Assembly (NCBI GenBank): GCA_038200435.1
Contig: JBBPXY010000053.1
Location: forward strand, 1 to 43,966
Direction of reading: 5' to 3'
Source: JBBPXY01 sp038200435
GTDB lineage: Bacteria; Actinomycetota; Thermoleophilia; Solirubrobacterales; Solirubrobacteraceae
Length of the DNA stretch: 43,966 nt
The notes below the pieces were generated by a model. It saw only the letters and a list, made by a program, of their open reading frames with translations, made no database searches and was not told the origin of the DNA. Each line of letters opens with the position of its first letter. The first letter of the stretch is position 1. Below, piece after piece: positions 23,238 to 31,673 of the stretch. A program made the translations under genes and the position numbers.

Positions 23238-24521
23238 TCAGGGATCGAGGTCGAACTCGATGCCGCCGAGCTCGACATCGTCGCCCGCCACGAATCCTTC
23301 GGCCTCGAGCGCCGCGATCACCCCGATGGCGCGCAGCCGCCGCTCGAGGTAGTTCATGGCCTCCTCGTTCTCCGGGTCGTAGCGCGAGACCAGCCGGTCG
23401 ACGCCCTCCCCGACGATTCGATACCGGTTCTCCCCCGTCTTCTCGACGCGGAAGTCGCGGGCGGAGCCGGGCCGGAACACGCGGTGCTCCGCCAGCTCTG
23501 TCTCGGGCGCGATGACCTCCGGGACGGAGTCGATCGGCACGCGGTGCAGCAGCTCGCGCGCCAGCGCGTCGAGGCCGGCCGCCGTCGCGCTCGAGGTGAT
23601 CAGCACCGGCGTGCTCTCACCCAGTCGCTCGCGCCATTCCGCGGCCGCGGCCTCGGCGTCCTCCGCGCTGACGAGGTCAGCTTTCGAGAGCGCCAGCACG
23701 CGCGGCAGTGCCGCCAGCCGGGCATCGTGCGCCGCGAGCTCGGACTCGATCGTTGCGTGATTGGCGGCGGGGTCGGACCCGTCGAGCGGCGCCAGATCGA
23801 GCACGTGCACGAGGAGCCGGGTCCGCTCGACGTGAGCGAGGAAGTCATGGCCGAGCCCGGTCCCCTCGCTGGCCCCTTCGATCAGGCCGGGGATGTCGGC
23901 CAAGACGAGCTGGCGCTCGTCGGCCTCCAACGTGCCGAGCACCGGCTCGAGCGTCGTGAACGGGTAGTCGGCGACCTTTGGCCGCGCGCGAGTGATGCGC
24001 GCCAGCAGCGAGGACTTCCCGGCGTTGGGCAGCCCGACCAGGCCGACGTCGGCCAGCAGGCGCAACTGCAGCGCCACCCAGCCCTCACCTCCGGGCAAGC
24101 CGCGCTCCGAGAAGCGGGGTGTCTGGCGCGTCGGGCCGGCAAAGCGCTTGTTGCCGCGGCCCCCCGAGCCGCCGCGGGCCGCCACGGCGCGCTGGCCGGG
24201 CGTTAGGAGATCGAAGCGCGTCCCGTCCTCGAGGACGACCTCGGTGCCCGGCGGCACGCGGATCGCCAGCTCGTCGCCGTCGGCGCCGTGGCGCATGCCG
24301 CCCTCGCCGTTGCCGCCCGCCTTCGCCTTGAACCGCGCGCGGTGCCGGAAGGTCTGCAGGTCGCGCAGGGAGGCGTCGCATACGAGCACGACGTCGCCGC
24401 CGCGACCTCCGTCGCCGCCGTCCGGTCCACCCTTGGGCACGTGCGCCTCACGCCGGAAGGAGAGGCACCCGCCCCCTCCCGCCCCGGCGGCCACGTGGAT
24501 TCGCGCTCGATCGTGCAACAT
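23238..24521 (-). CDS. obgE: Obg family GTPase (ObgE/CgtA)
   Basis: Obg is an essential GTPase in late 50S assembly and stress signalling. The ATG at 24521 gives 427 residues. They comprise the glycine-rich Obg fold (1 to about 158, with GGPDGGDGGRGGDVV), a G domain with GLPNAGKSSLL, DIPGLIEGA and LSKADL, and a C-terminal OCT domain (about 350-427) typical of Gram-positive members. It normally follows rpmA. Here a plus-strand SDR gene lies between, with divergent starts only 34 bases apart. Confidence 0.96.
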   Translation of the reverse strand: MLHDRARIHVAAGAGGGGCLSFRREAHVPKGGPDGGDGGRGGDVVLVCDASLRDLQTFRHRARFKAKAGGNGEGGMRHGADGDELAIRVPPGTEVVLEDGTRFDLLTPGQRAVAARGGSGGRGNKRFAGPTRQTPRFSERGLPGGEGWVALQLRLLADVGLVGLPNAGKSSLLARITRARPKVADYPFTTLEPVLGTLEADERQLVLADIPGLIEGASEGTGLGHDFLAHVERTRLLVHVLDLAPLDGSDPAANHATIESELAAHDARLAALPRVLALSKADLVSAEDAEAAAAEWRERLGESTPVLITSSATAAGLDALARELLHRVPIDSVPEVIAPETELAEHRVFRPGSARDFRVEKTGENRYRIVGEGVDRLVSRYDPENEEAMNYLERRLRAIGVIAALEAEGFVAGDDVELGGIEFDLDP

Positions 24522-24555
24522 CGTGGAAGAACCTACTTCCCTCGAAAGGACTCCC

Positions 24556-25242
24556 ATGGCCGATCCCGTCTTCCTCATCACCGGCGCTTCCACCGGAATC
24601 GGCGCGGCGACTGCTCGCCAGGCCGCCGCCGAGGGCTATCGCGTCGTGCTCGCGGCCCGCTCGGAGGACAAGCTGGACGCGCTGGCCAAGGAGCTCGGCG
24701 GCGATGATCGCGCGCTCGCGCAAGTTTGCGACGTAACCCGTTTCGAAGACCAAGAGGTGCTCGTGAGGGCAGCTCTCGACGCCTACGGGCAGGTGGACGT
24801 CGCCTTCGCGAACGCCGGGTTCGGTGCCGCGCGGGGCTTCCTGAAGGGCGACCCTGAGCAGTGGCGCGAGATGGTCCTGACCAACGTGCTCGGCGCCGCG
24901 TACACGATCCGCGCGACTCTTCCCGCCCTGAAGGATGCGAAGGGCCACCTGCTCATCACGAGCTCCGTCGCCGGCCGCCGCGCCCTACCCGGCTCGCTCT
25001 ACTCGGCGACCAAGCACGCGGCGACCGCGATGGGCGAGGCAGTCCGCCAAGAGCTGAACGGGACCGGGGTACGTGTGACCGTCATCGAGCCGGGCATGGT
25101 CGACACGCCGTTCTTCGACAACCCGGTATCGAACGCACTCGAAGCCGACGACATCGCCCGCGCGGTGATGTACGCGGTCGGCCAGCCGGCGCATGTGGAT
25201 ATCAATGAGGTACTGGTGCGGCCGACGGCGCAGGAGGGCTAG
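24556..25242 (+). CDS. SDR-family NAD(P)-dependent oxidoreductase, inserted in the rpmA-obgE interval
   Basis: This 228-residue classical SDR has TGASTGIGAATA (about 9-20), FANAG, SSVAG and the catalytic YSATK. The C-terminus VDINEVLVRPTAQEG is typical of the YdfG-like subgroup of oxidoreductases acting on small 3-hydroxy or keto acids; the substrate is unknown. AAAGGA at 24545-24550 is a good ribosome site for the ATG at 24556. It is oriented against the surrounding ribosomal/Obg operon, and its stop lies in the left arm of a palindromic element. Transfer into this site is the likely explanation. Confidence 0.9.
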   Translation: MADPVFLITGASTGIGAATARQAAAEGYRVVLAARSEDKLDALAKELGGDDRALAQVCDVTRFEDQEVLVRAALDAYGQVDVAFANAGFGAARGFLKGDPEQWREMVLTNVLGAAYTIRATLPALKDAKGHLLITSSVAGRRALPGSLYSATKHAATAMGEAVRQELNGTGVRVTVIEPGMVDTPFFDNPVSNALEADDIARAVMYAVGQPAHVDINEVLVRPTAQEG

Positions 25243-25334
25243 TGGACAGTGGACAGTGCGCAGCCTGCGGCTGGCTCACAGTGGACAGGGCCAGGGTCAG
25301 ACCCTGATCACTGTCCACTGTCGACTGTCCACTA
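25240..25334. repeat. 95-bp multi-hairpin palindrome between SDR and rpmA
   Basis: The left arm TAGTGGACAGTGGACAGTG (25240-25258) matches the complement of the right arm (25309-25334), apart from one extra GGACAGT-like 7-base unit on the right. Inside are two further perfect hairpins, CAGCC-TGC-GGCTG (25261-25273) and CAGGGTC-A-GACCCTG (25292-25306), and another GTGGACAG unit. The TAG stops of both convergent genes are the outermost bases of the arms. It could act as a bidirectional terminator. The repeated GTGGACA units suggest a dispersed repeat family. Confidence 0.75.
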
Positions 25335-25586
25335 TTCCGCGGCAGTGACTGAAATGAAGCGGCCCCGAGCCCCGGTACGAAACTCAACCGTGCCCGCAGC
25401 TTTGGCGTAAATGGTGTGATCCCGCCCAATCCCCACGCCGTCGCCGGGCTTGAACCGCGTGCCGCGCTGGCGCACGATGATCTCGCCGCCGGTGACAGCC
25501 TGGCCGGCGAAGACCTTCACGCCGAGGCGCTTTGCGTTGGAGTCGCGGCCGTTGCGGCTGGAGCCGAGGCCTTTCTTATGCGCCAT
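25332..25586 (-). CDS. rpmA: 50S ribosomal protein L27
   Basis: L27 lies near the peptidyl-transferase centre. The 84-residue product starts MAHKKGLGSSRNGRDSNAKR, so it lacks the cleaved N-terminal extension of Firmicutes L27. It continues with GVKVFAGQAVTGGEIIVRQRGTRFKPGDGVGIGRDHTIYAKAAG, the family signature. It follows rplU by 2 bases. Its stop codon lies in the palindromic element described at 25240-25334. Confidence 0.97.
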   Translation of the reverse strand: MAHKKGLGSSRNGRDSNAKRLGVKVFAGQAVTGGEIIVRQRGTRFKPGDGVGIGRDHTIYAKAAGTVEFRTGARGRFISVTAAE

Positions 25587-25588
25587 GT

Positions 25589-25963
25589 CTAGGCCTCCTG
25601 GCTCTCGTCGTCGGTCTTCTTCGCGCGCGATCGGCCAGAGCCTGCCTTGATCTCGGTGATCTCGAGCCGCGTCAGGTCCTGACGGTGGCCCGTGCGCTTC
25701 TTGTAGCCATGCTTGGGCTTGTACTTGAGGACGCGGAGCTTGGGCCCGCGCTCGTGAGCGACAATGCGCGCCGCCACGCTGACGCGGCCGATGTCGGCGC
25801 CGTCGAGCACGTCGTCCCCGTCTCCTCGGAAGAGCAACGGCTCGAGGGCCACGGTCGCGCCCTCGTCACCGGGCAGCTTCTCGACGAGCAGGCTCTGCCC
25901 CGGCTCGACGCGGTACTGCTTTCCGCCTGTCTTGACGATTGCGTACATAGTTGACTCAGCCAT
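25589..25963 (-). CDS. rplU: 50S ribosomal protein L21
   Basis: L21 binds 23S rRNA. The 124-residue product contains MYAIVKTGGKQYRVEPGQSLLVEKL and the conserved KYKPKHGYKKRTGHRQDLTRLEI, followed by an acidic/basic tail (GSGRSRAKKTDDESQEA) beyond the core. The annotated ATG (25963) abuts the RNase E/G stop as TAGATG; the internal ATG at 25948 (MYAIVK) is an alternative start. Confidence 0.96.
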   Translation of the reverse strand: MAESTMYAIVKTGGKQYRVEPGQSLLVEKLPGDEGATVALEPLLFRGDGDDVLDGADIGRVSVAARIVAHERGPKLRVLKYKPKHGYKKRTGHRQDLTRLEITEIKAGSGRSRAKKTDDESQEA

Positions 25964-27892
25964 CTACTCGGAAGCTCCGGCCGGGGTTTCGGCCTTGGCA
26001 CGGGAACGGCGCCGTCCGCCTCTGCGGCCCCGGCGCCGCGCGCCCGATTCTACCGCTTCGCCTGGGTCCTCACCGTCATCGTCCCCCTCATCCGCACCGT
26101 CGGGCTCGGGCGCTCCGACCAGGGAGGCCGTCGCCGCTGTGCGCCCCGCCTCCTCGATGCGCACGAGGCGCTTGGAGCCCACGTGCCGGCCACCGCCGAT
26201 GACCGAGACGATGTAGCCGTCGATCTTGGCCACGGCGTCGTCGACCTCGTACATGTGGGGCTCGACGATGTGCACGAGCACCTCTTCGCCCTCCCGGAAG
26301 GGCAAGGCGCGCTCCTCGACCTCGGCGCAGGTGCCCTCGAGGGTCACCGCGAAGAAGTCGAGCGGCAGGCCCTCCGAGCCCTCGAAGTGGAACTGCTTGC
26401 CTGTCTCTGACTCGAGGCCGCGCAGCACGCGCGCCCCGTTGCCGATGAACTCGGCCGTGACCCGCGGGTTGATCTTGAGGAGCATCGCCTCGACGTCCGG
26501 GCGCATCTTCGCCACGTCGCGGAGCTTGCGGCAGAAGTCGATCGCGATCGTCTCCTCGGAGCGGATGACGCCCTCGCCTTCGCACGTCGGGCACGGCCGG
26601 GTCATGATCTCGCGCACGCCGTCGGTGACGTTCTGCCGGGTCATCTCGACCAGGCCGAGCGGCGAGATCTCCACCACGAAGGTCTTCGTCCGGTCTTCGT
26701 CGAGCGCCTTGCGCAGCGTCTTGAGCACCGTGTCGCGATTGCGCGCACGGGCCATGTCGATGAAGTCGATGACGATGATGCCGCCGATGTCGCGTAGGCG
26801 AAGCTGGCGCACCACCTGCTCTGCGGCCTCGAGGTTCGTCTTCGTGATCGTGTCCTCGAGGCGGGCGCTCTTGCCCCGCCCGATGAACGATCCCGTGTTG
26901 ACGTCGATGACGGTCAGCGCTTCGCCGTAGTCGATCATGAGATAGCCGCCGCTGGGCAGGTCGACGCGGCTCGAGAGAACTCCCTCGATCTCGGCGTCGA
27001 CGCCGTAGCGCTCGAACAGCGGCTCCGGCTCCTCCCACAGCTCGACGCGGTCGACCAGCTCGGGTGCGGTGCGCGTGAAGAAGGAGACCAGTCGCTGGTG
27101 CTGCTTGGGATCGTCGACCACGGCCCGCTCGAAGTCCGCGGAGAACACGTCCCGCACGACGCGCACCGAGAGGTCGGCCTCCTGGAAGACCATGCCCGGC
27201 GCCGGCGTCTGGGCCACTCGCTTCTCCAGCGTCTCGTGCAGCTTGAAGAGGTAGAGCAGCTCGCGCTCGAAGTCGGCGCGCTTGGCTCCGTAGGCAGCCG
27301 TGCGGATGATCGCGCCGCCCTTCTCCCCCAGGTCGAGCGCCTTGGCCTCCTTCCGCAGGCGGTCGCGCTCCTTGTCGTCGAGGCGCCGGGAGACACCCAC
27401 GCCTTCGCCCGACGGGCTGTAGACCATGTAGCGGCCGGGGATCGCCAGCTCCATCGAGAGCCGGGCGCCCTTGGTCTTCAAGGGGTCCTTGACCACCTGC
27501 ACCACGATCTCCTGACCGGGCTTGATGAGATCGGTGATCTTGCGCGTGTCCTTCGTGTTGCCGCGGCCCCGTTTCACCTGCTCTACGCCGGGCAGGACGA
27601 TCTCGTCGACGTGCAGGAAGCCGTTCTTGTCCAACCCGATGTCGACGAAGGCCGCCTCGAGTCCGGCGAGCACGTTGTCGACGCGGCCCTTGTAGACGTT
27701 GCCGACGATCGAGCGGATCGCGCGGCGCTCGAGGTACAGCTCGGCGACGTGATAGCCCTCCGCCGGGTTGGCGGCCTTGCGCCGGGCCGCCGGGCGCGAC
27801 CCCGCCTTGGCGGCCTCGACCTTACCGGTGGCTTCGAGCAGCGCGACCCGGGTCTCGCCCGAGTCGACGCTTACCAGCACTTGTTTCTTCAA
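25964..27892 (-). CDS. rne: Ribonuclease E/G family endoribonuclease
   Basis: This family processes rRNA and starts mRNA decay. The 642-residue product has a short N-terminal extension, an S1 domain (IVGNVYKGRVDNVLAGLEAAFVDIGLDKNGFLHVDEI), and the RNase H-like/DNase I-like catalytic core with IDVNTGSF and GGIIVIDFIDM, the usual metal-binding region. The zinc-link is CPTCEGEGVI. The C-terminal ~100 residues include a second OB-like stretch and a low-complexity acidic then arginine-rich tail (GARRRGRRGGRRRSRAKAE) that could bind RNA. The start is probably TTG at 27892, preceded by AAAGGTG about 6 bases away. RNase E or G cannot be separated by sequence alone. Confidence 0.94.
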   Translation of the reverse strand: MKKQVLVSVDSGETRVALLEATGKVEAAKAGSRPAARRKAANPAEGYHVAELYLERRAIRSIVGNVYKGRVDNVLAGLEAAFVDIGLDKNGFLHVDEIVLPGVEQVKRGRGNTKDTRKITDLIKPGQEIVVQVVKDPLKTKGARLSMELAIPGRYMVYSPSGEGVGVSRRLDDKERDRLRKEAKALDLGEKGGAIIRTAAYGAKRADFERELLYLFKLHETLEKRVAQTPAPGMVFQEADLSVRVVRDVFSADFERAVVDDPKQHQRLVSFFTRTAPELVDRVELWEEPEPLFERYGVDAEIEGVLSSRVDLPSGGYLMIDYGEALTVIDVNTGSFIGRGKSARLEDTITKTNLEAAEQVVRQLRLRDIGGIIVIDFIDMARARNRDTVLKTLRKALDEDRTKTFVVEISPLGLVEMTRQNVTDGVREIMTRPCPTCEGEGVIRSEETIAIDFCRKLRDVAKMRPDVEAMLLKINPRVTAEFIGNGARVLRGLESETGKQFHFEGSEGLPLDFFAVTLEGTCAEVEERALPFREGEEVLVHIVEPHMYEVDDAVAKIDGYIVSVIGGGRHVGSKRLVRIEEAGRTAATASLVGAPEPDGADEGDDDGEDPGEAVESGARRRGRRGGRRRSRAKAETPAGASE

Positions 27893-27904
27893 GAGACACC
27901 TTTT

Positions 27905-29095
27905 TCAGAGGATGAGGGCCCGGCCCTTGCTGGCGGCGGCGATCCGGCCTTGGACGTGGATCGACTGCAGCAGGCCGAGGCTTATGAATGTGACGAGCAC
28001 GGAGGAGCCGCCGAAGCTCATGAGCGGCAGCGGGACTCCGGTGATGGGCATGATCCCGATCGTCATGCCGACGTTGACGAAGGCCTGGAACATCAGCATC
28101 GCGAGGATGCCGCCGGCGATCAGAGCGCCGTACAGGTTCTTCGCCAGGGTGAGTATTCGTAGCGTGCGCCAAATGAGCAGCGCGTAAAGGGCGAGCACCA
28201 CCGCCGCGCCGAGGAACCCGTGGGTCTCCCCGACGACGGCGAAGATGAAATCGGTGTGGTGCTCGGGCAGGAAGTTTCCGTTGGTCTGAGTCGCGCGAGC
28301 GATTCCGCGACCCGTCTTCTCCCCCGAGCCGATGGCGGTGAGGGACTGGTTGATCTGGTAAGTCTGATCGCCAGGATCATGCGAAGGCTTGAGGAAGCCC
28401 GTGAGCCTCTGCACCTGGTAGGGCTTGAGCACGTGTACGCCGGCCGCCGGGGCAACCACCAGCACCATCGAGGCGGCGATGACGACAAGCGCGACGAGCG
28501 CCGTCATGTGCTTCCAAGAGGTACCGGCCACGAACAGCAACATGAAGGTGACCGCCATGTAGACCATGCCGGTTCCGAGGTCGGGCTGGGCCACCACCAG
28601 CAGGGCGGGCAGAAGGGCGAGAAGGACGATCCGCGCCGTCGTGCGGCGCTCATTCAGCCAGCGGGCGCGGTCGACCACAAAGCCGGCCAGCGCCAGCACC
28701 AGCAGCACCTTGCCGAGCTCGGAGGGCTGCACGCGGAAGAACGGCAGGTCGATCCAGCGCCGCGACCCTCGCGTCGCTCCGGCGATGACGAGCACCAGCA
28801 GGTTCGAGCCGACCAACAGCCCGTAGATGCCGAGGCGCAGGTCACGCAGCCGTGAGTAGTCAAAGCGGGTGACGAACATCGCCACGATGAAGCCCACCGC
28901 GGCATAGATCCCCTGTCGCTCCACGAAGAAGTACGCGTTGCCGGGAACGTCGCGGCGAGTCGCTCCGTAGATCGTCACAAGGGAGCAGGCGACAAGCCCG
29001 AGCGCGGCGATGATCAGCCAGGGATCGAGCAGCAGTGCACGCTCGCGCGAGCCGGTGACGTCGCGGGTGGAGGCCTGGATGGGAGTAGCGCTCAT
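27905..29095 (-). CDS. rodA: Peptidoglycan glycosyltransferase RodA (SEDS family)
   Basis: RodA polymerises lipid II for side-wall growth together with a class B PBP. The ATG at 29095 gives 396 residues with about ten membrane segments. SEDS landmarks are RRWIDLPFFRVQPSELGKVLLVLALA, AQPDLGTGMVY, YQINQSLTAIGSGEKTGRGI, LPEHHTDFIFAVVGE and TGVPLPLMSFGGSSVL. It overlaps the PBP2 stop by ATGA, so the two partners are coupled. Confidence 0.96.
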   Translation of the reverse strand: MSATPIQASTRDVTGSRERALLLDPWLIIAALGLVACSLVTIYGATRRDVPGNAYFFVERQGIYAAVGFIVAMFVTRFDYSRLRDLRLGIYGLLVGSNLLVLVIAGATRGSRRWIDLPFFRVQPSELGKVLLVLALAGFVVDRARWLNERRTTARIVLLALLPALLVVAQPDLGTGMVYMAVTFMLLFVAGTSWKHMTALVALVVIAASMVLVVAPAAGVHVLKPYQVQRLTGFLKPSHDPGDQTYQINQSLTAIGSGEKTGRGIARATQTNGNFLPEHHTDFIFAVVGETHGFLGAAVVLALYALLIWRTLRILTLAKNLYGALIAGGILAMLMFQAFVNVGMTIGIMPITGVPLPLMSFGGSSVLVTFISLGLLQSIHVQGRIAAASKGRALIL

Positions 29096-31080
29096 CGGGT
29101 GTGGGAAGTTCCGGCCACGAAGGACTTCTTCACATGGAACCACTGCGAGAGCATCAGCCGCGCCGCGGGTGCGGCGGCCTGCGCGCCGAAGCCGCCCTTC
29201 TCCACCGTCACGGCGATCACGATCGGCCTCACTCGATCCGGAACCATGGCGACGTACCAGGACTGATCGGCTTGCCCGACGTGCTGGGCAGTACCCGTCT
29301 TGCCGTACACCGGCTTGGGAAAGCCCTTGAAGACGTCGTAGGAGGTGCCGCCGGGGGCAGTGGCCGCGAGGCGCAGGCCATCGAGGATCGCTTGGCGATT
29401 GCCGGCCCCGATGGGAATGCGGCGGGCCGGTGGCGGCTCGATCTGCTGGAGCACCTTCCCCACCGAGTCTTCCACCTGCTGGCCGATGTGCGGCTTGACG
29501 ACCTTCCCGCCGTTCTCGAGAGCCGAGTAGGCCACCGCCATCTGCAGCGGGGTCGCGAGCAGGTCACCCTGGCCGACGGCGAGGTTCACGTTGTCGCCGA
29601 TCGACCATGGCCGCAGGTCGCCCAGGCCACACGCGCGGCCGTGGTTGCGCTTGCGGCACTTGACCTCCTGCTCGTTGCGGTTCGCCCGCCACGCGGGAGA
29701 GGGCAGGTTGCCGGGGACCTCTCCGGGGACGTCGATTCCCGTCGGGCTGCCGATACCGAAGCGGTGGGCCCAGGTCTGGATGGGGCCACCGGCGGGACGC
29801 TGGTTGTTGGTCCAGGCGCCGAGGCGGTAGAAGAAGACGTCGGAGGAGACCTGCAGCGCCCGGCGCAGGGCGACCGGCCCGTTGGCCGCGTTGCCCGCGT
29901 TGTGGAAGATTTGGTTGCCGATCGTGACCTGCCCGGGATCGTCCTGGACCGTGTCGGGGGTGAACGTCCCCGCTTCGAGTCCGGCCGTCGCCGTGATCGG
30001 CTTGAAGGTCGAGCCCGTGGGATAGGCGCTCTGAATCGCGCGGTCGATCTGGGGGAAGTTGTTCGCCTTGCCGAACAGGGCGTTGTACCGGGCGGTGGGA
30101 ATCGGCTTGGCGAACACGTTGGGATCAAACGACGGATTGGAGCCCATCGCCAGCACCTCCCCCGTGCGCGGATCGAGCGCGGCAAAAGCACCCGCCTGCG
30201 CGGGATTTCCGTTGGTATGCGCCGCAGCAATGCCCTTCTTCAACGCGATCTCACCCTCGCGCTGCAAGGCGAGATCGACCGAGAGCCGCAGCGTCTTGCC
30301 CTGCACCGGCGGGCGCTGGCGCAGGTAGCCCTTGGCGTTGCCGAGCGCGTCGACGGAGACGCGGGTGGCGCCGTCGCGGCCGCGCAGGTAGCGGTCGTAG
30401 GAGTACTCCACGCCGGTCTGACCCACGACGGTCCCCTGGCGGACGCCCCGGAAGTGGCGGAACTTGAGCTCCTTGGGCGAGATCTCGCCGACCGTTCCGA
30501 AGAGCTGCGCGGCCAGGGACCGGAACGGGTAGTGGCGCAGGAAGATCCGCTGGGGCACGACGCCGGGCAGCTGGCGGCGGTTCTCGTAGACGTAGTCGAA
30601 CACGGGCCGCGGCACGTCGGCCTTCACCGTCACGTTGGAGAAGGGGACGGCGTAGTGCTGGCGCTCGACCTCGCACTCGACCCCGGTCACGCGGATCACC
30701 GGCCGGTCGGCCACTCGGCACGGCCGGCTGGCCGTCGAGGAGCCGATCAGCCGGGCGAGCTTGCGGTAGACCGCGCTGCGCCGCGCCGCGTTGTGCGGCA
30801 TCCGGGGAGGCTCGACCTGGAGCACCGTGGAGGCGCGATTGTCCACGAGCACAGCGCCGTTGCGGTCGACGACTGCGCCCCGGGGCGCCTGCACGACGAT
30901 GTTGCGTACCCGGTTGCTCTGAGCCCGGGCGAGGTACTCGTCGCCCGAGAGCACCTGGAGGAACCACAGGCGAAAGAAGACGACGGCGAAGAGGGCCAGC
31001 GCCACTCCACCGAGAATTGCCACGCGCACCGCGAGCTGCGGCGTGATCGGGGGTCGGCGCTCCTCGGGCGTCTGGATCAT
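29092..31080 (-). CDS. mrdA: Penicillin-binding protein 2 (class B transpeptidase of the elongasome)
   Basis: PBP2 cross-links peptidoglycan in the RodA complex. The 662-residue product has a single N-terminal membrane anchor (about 18-42), the pedestal domain (SNRVRNIVVQAPRGAVVDRNG...), and a transpeptidase domain. The active-site Ser357 is in YPTGSTFKP (S-x-x-K), with SSD in VSSDVFFYRLG and K594-T-G in VYGKTGTAQ. An insert with four cysteines (VKCRKRNHGRACGLGDLRPW and nearby) lies between SSD and KTG. The start is ATG, overlapping the mreD stop as ATGA. Confidence 0.95.
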   Translation of the reverse strand: MIQTPEERRPPITPQLAVRVAILGGVALALFAVVFFRLWFLQVLSGDEYLARAQSNRVRNIVVQAPRGAVVDRNGAVLVDNRASTVLQVEPPRMPHNAARRSAVYRKLARLIGSSTASRPCRVADRPVIRVTGVECEVERQHYAVPFSNVTVKADVPRPVFDYVYENRRQLPGVVPQRIFLRHYPFRSLAAQLFGTVGEISPKELKFRHFRGVRQGTVVGQTGVEYSYDRYLRGRDGATRVSVDALGNAKGYLRQRPPVQGKTLRLSVDLALQREGEIALKKGIAAAHTNGNPAQAGAFAALDPRTGEVLAMGSNPSFDPNVFAKPIPTARYNALFGKANNFPQIDRAIQSAYPTGSTFKPITATAGLEAGTFTPDTVQDDPGQVTIGNQIFHNAGNAANGPVALRRALQVSSDVFFYRLGAWTNNQRPAGGPIQTWAHRFGIGSPTGIDVPGEVPGNLPSPAWRANRNEQEVKCRKRNHGRACGLGDLRPWSIGDNVNLAVGQGDLLATPLQMAVAYSALENGGKVVKPHIGQQVEDSVGKVLQQIEPPPARRIPIGAGNRQAILDGLRLAATAPGGTSYDVFKGFPKPVYGKTGTAQHVGQADQSWYVAMVPDRVRPIVIAVTVEKGGFGAQAAAPAARLMLSQWFHVKKSFVAGTSHTR

Positions 31081-31673
31081 GGGCGAGACGTTCGTACGCG
31101 GGATCGCGAGGAGCTCGAAAGCGGGCTGAGGCCGCCCGTCGGCGCGCGGCGCCGGCTCCGGCGGCGCGGATCATCGCGCAGGCTCGAGCCGACGATGCGC
31201 AGCACCAGGCGATAGACCGGCAGTGAGAGGAGGCCACCGAGCAGCGTCACGGCGAGCATCTGGCGCACGAGCAGGAACGAAACGGGCGCGTCGATCCCGA
31301 GCAGGAACTGGAAGACCGAGAAGCCGATGGTCGTCACCGCGCTCGCCGCCACGCCGGCCGCTAGCGGGATCAGCCCGTGGGAGGGGTCGCGCAGCTCCCG
31401 GAAACGTCCCGACCAGTACCCGACGGCCATCAGAAGCAGCGAGGTCACGCCGAGCGTCTGCACGAGCGCCATGTCGACGAACAGGCCCATCGCGAACCCC
31501 ATGACCGCGCCGGGCAGCGATCCGGCCAGCAGCCCCACGGCCATGACGACCAACGGTGTCAGATCGGCACTGACCCCGAGGACCGTGATCTGGGAGACCG
31601 CGGCGATCTGCACGATCACCGTGATGACTCCGAGGGCGGCGAGGCGCAGGAGCAGGCGCCGGTGGGGGCTCAC
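31077..31673 (-). CDS. mreD: Rod shape-determining protein MreD
   Basis: MreD is the small membrane partner of MreC. The 198-residue product has about five or six hydrophobic helices, including LTPLVVMAVGLLAGSLPGAVMGFAMGLFVDMALVQTLGVTSLLLMAVGY, the pattern seen in MreD. A positively charged Ser/Arg C-terminal tail (about 165-198) follows. The start is GTG at 31673, overlapping mreC as GTGA. Confidence 0.9.
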   Translation of the reverse strand: MSPHRRLLLRLAALGVITVIVQIAAVSQITVLGVSADLTPLVVMAVGLLAGSLPGAVMGFAMGLFVDMALVQTLGVTSLLLMAVGYWSGRFRELRDPSHGLIPLAAGVAASAVTTIGFSVFQFLLGIDAPVSFLLVRQMLAVTLLGGLLSLPVYRLVLRIVGSSLRDDPRRRSRRRAPTGGLSPLSSSSRSRVRTSRP

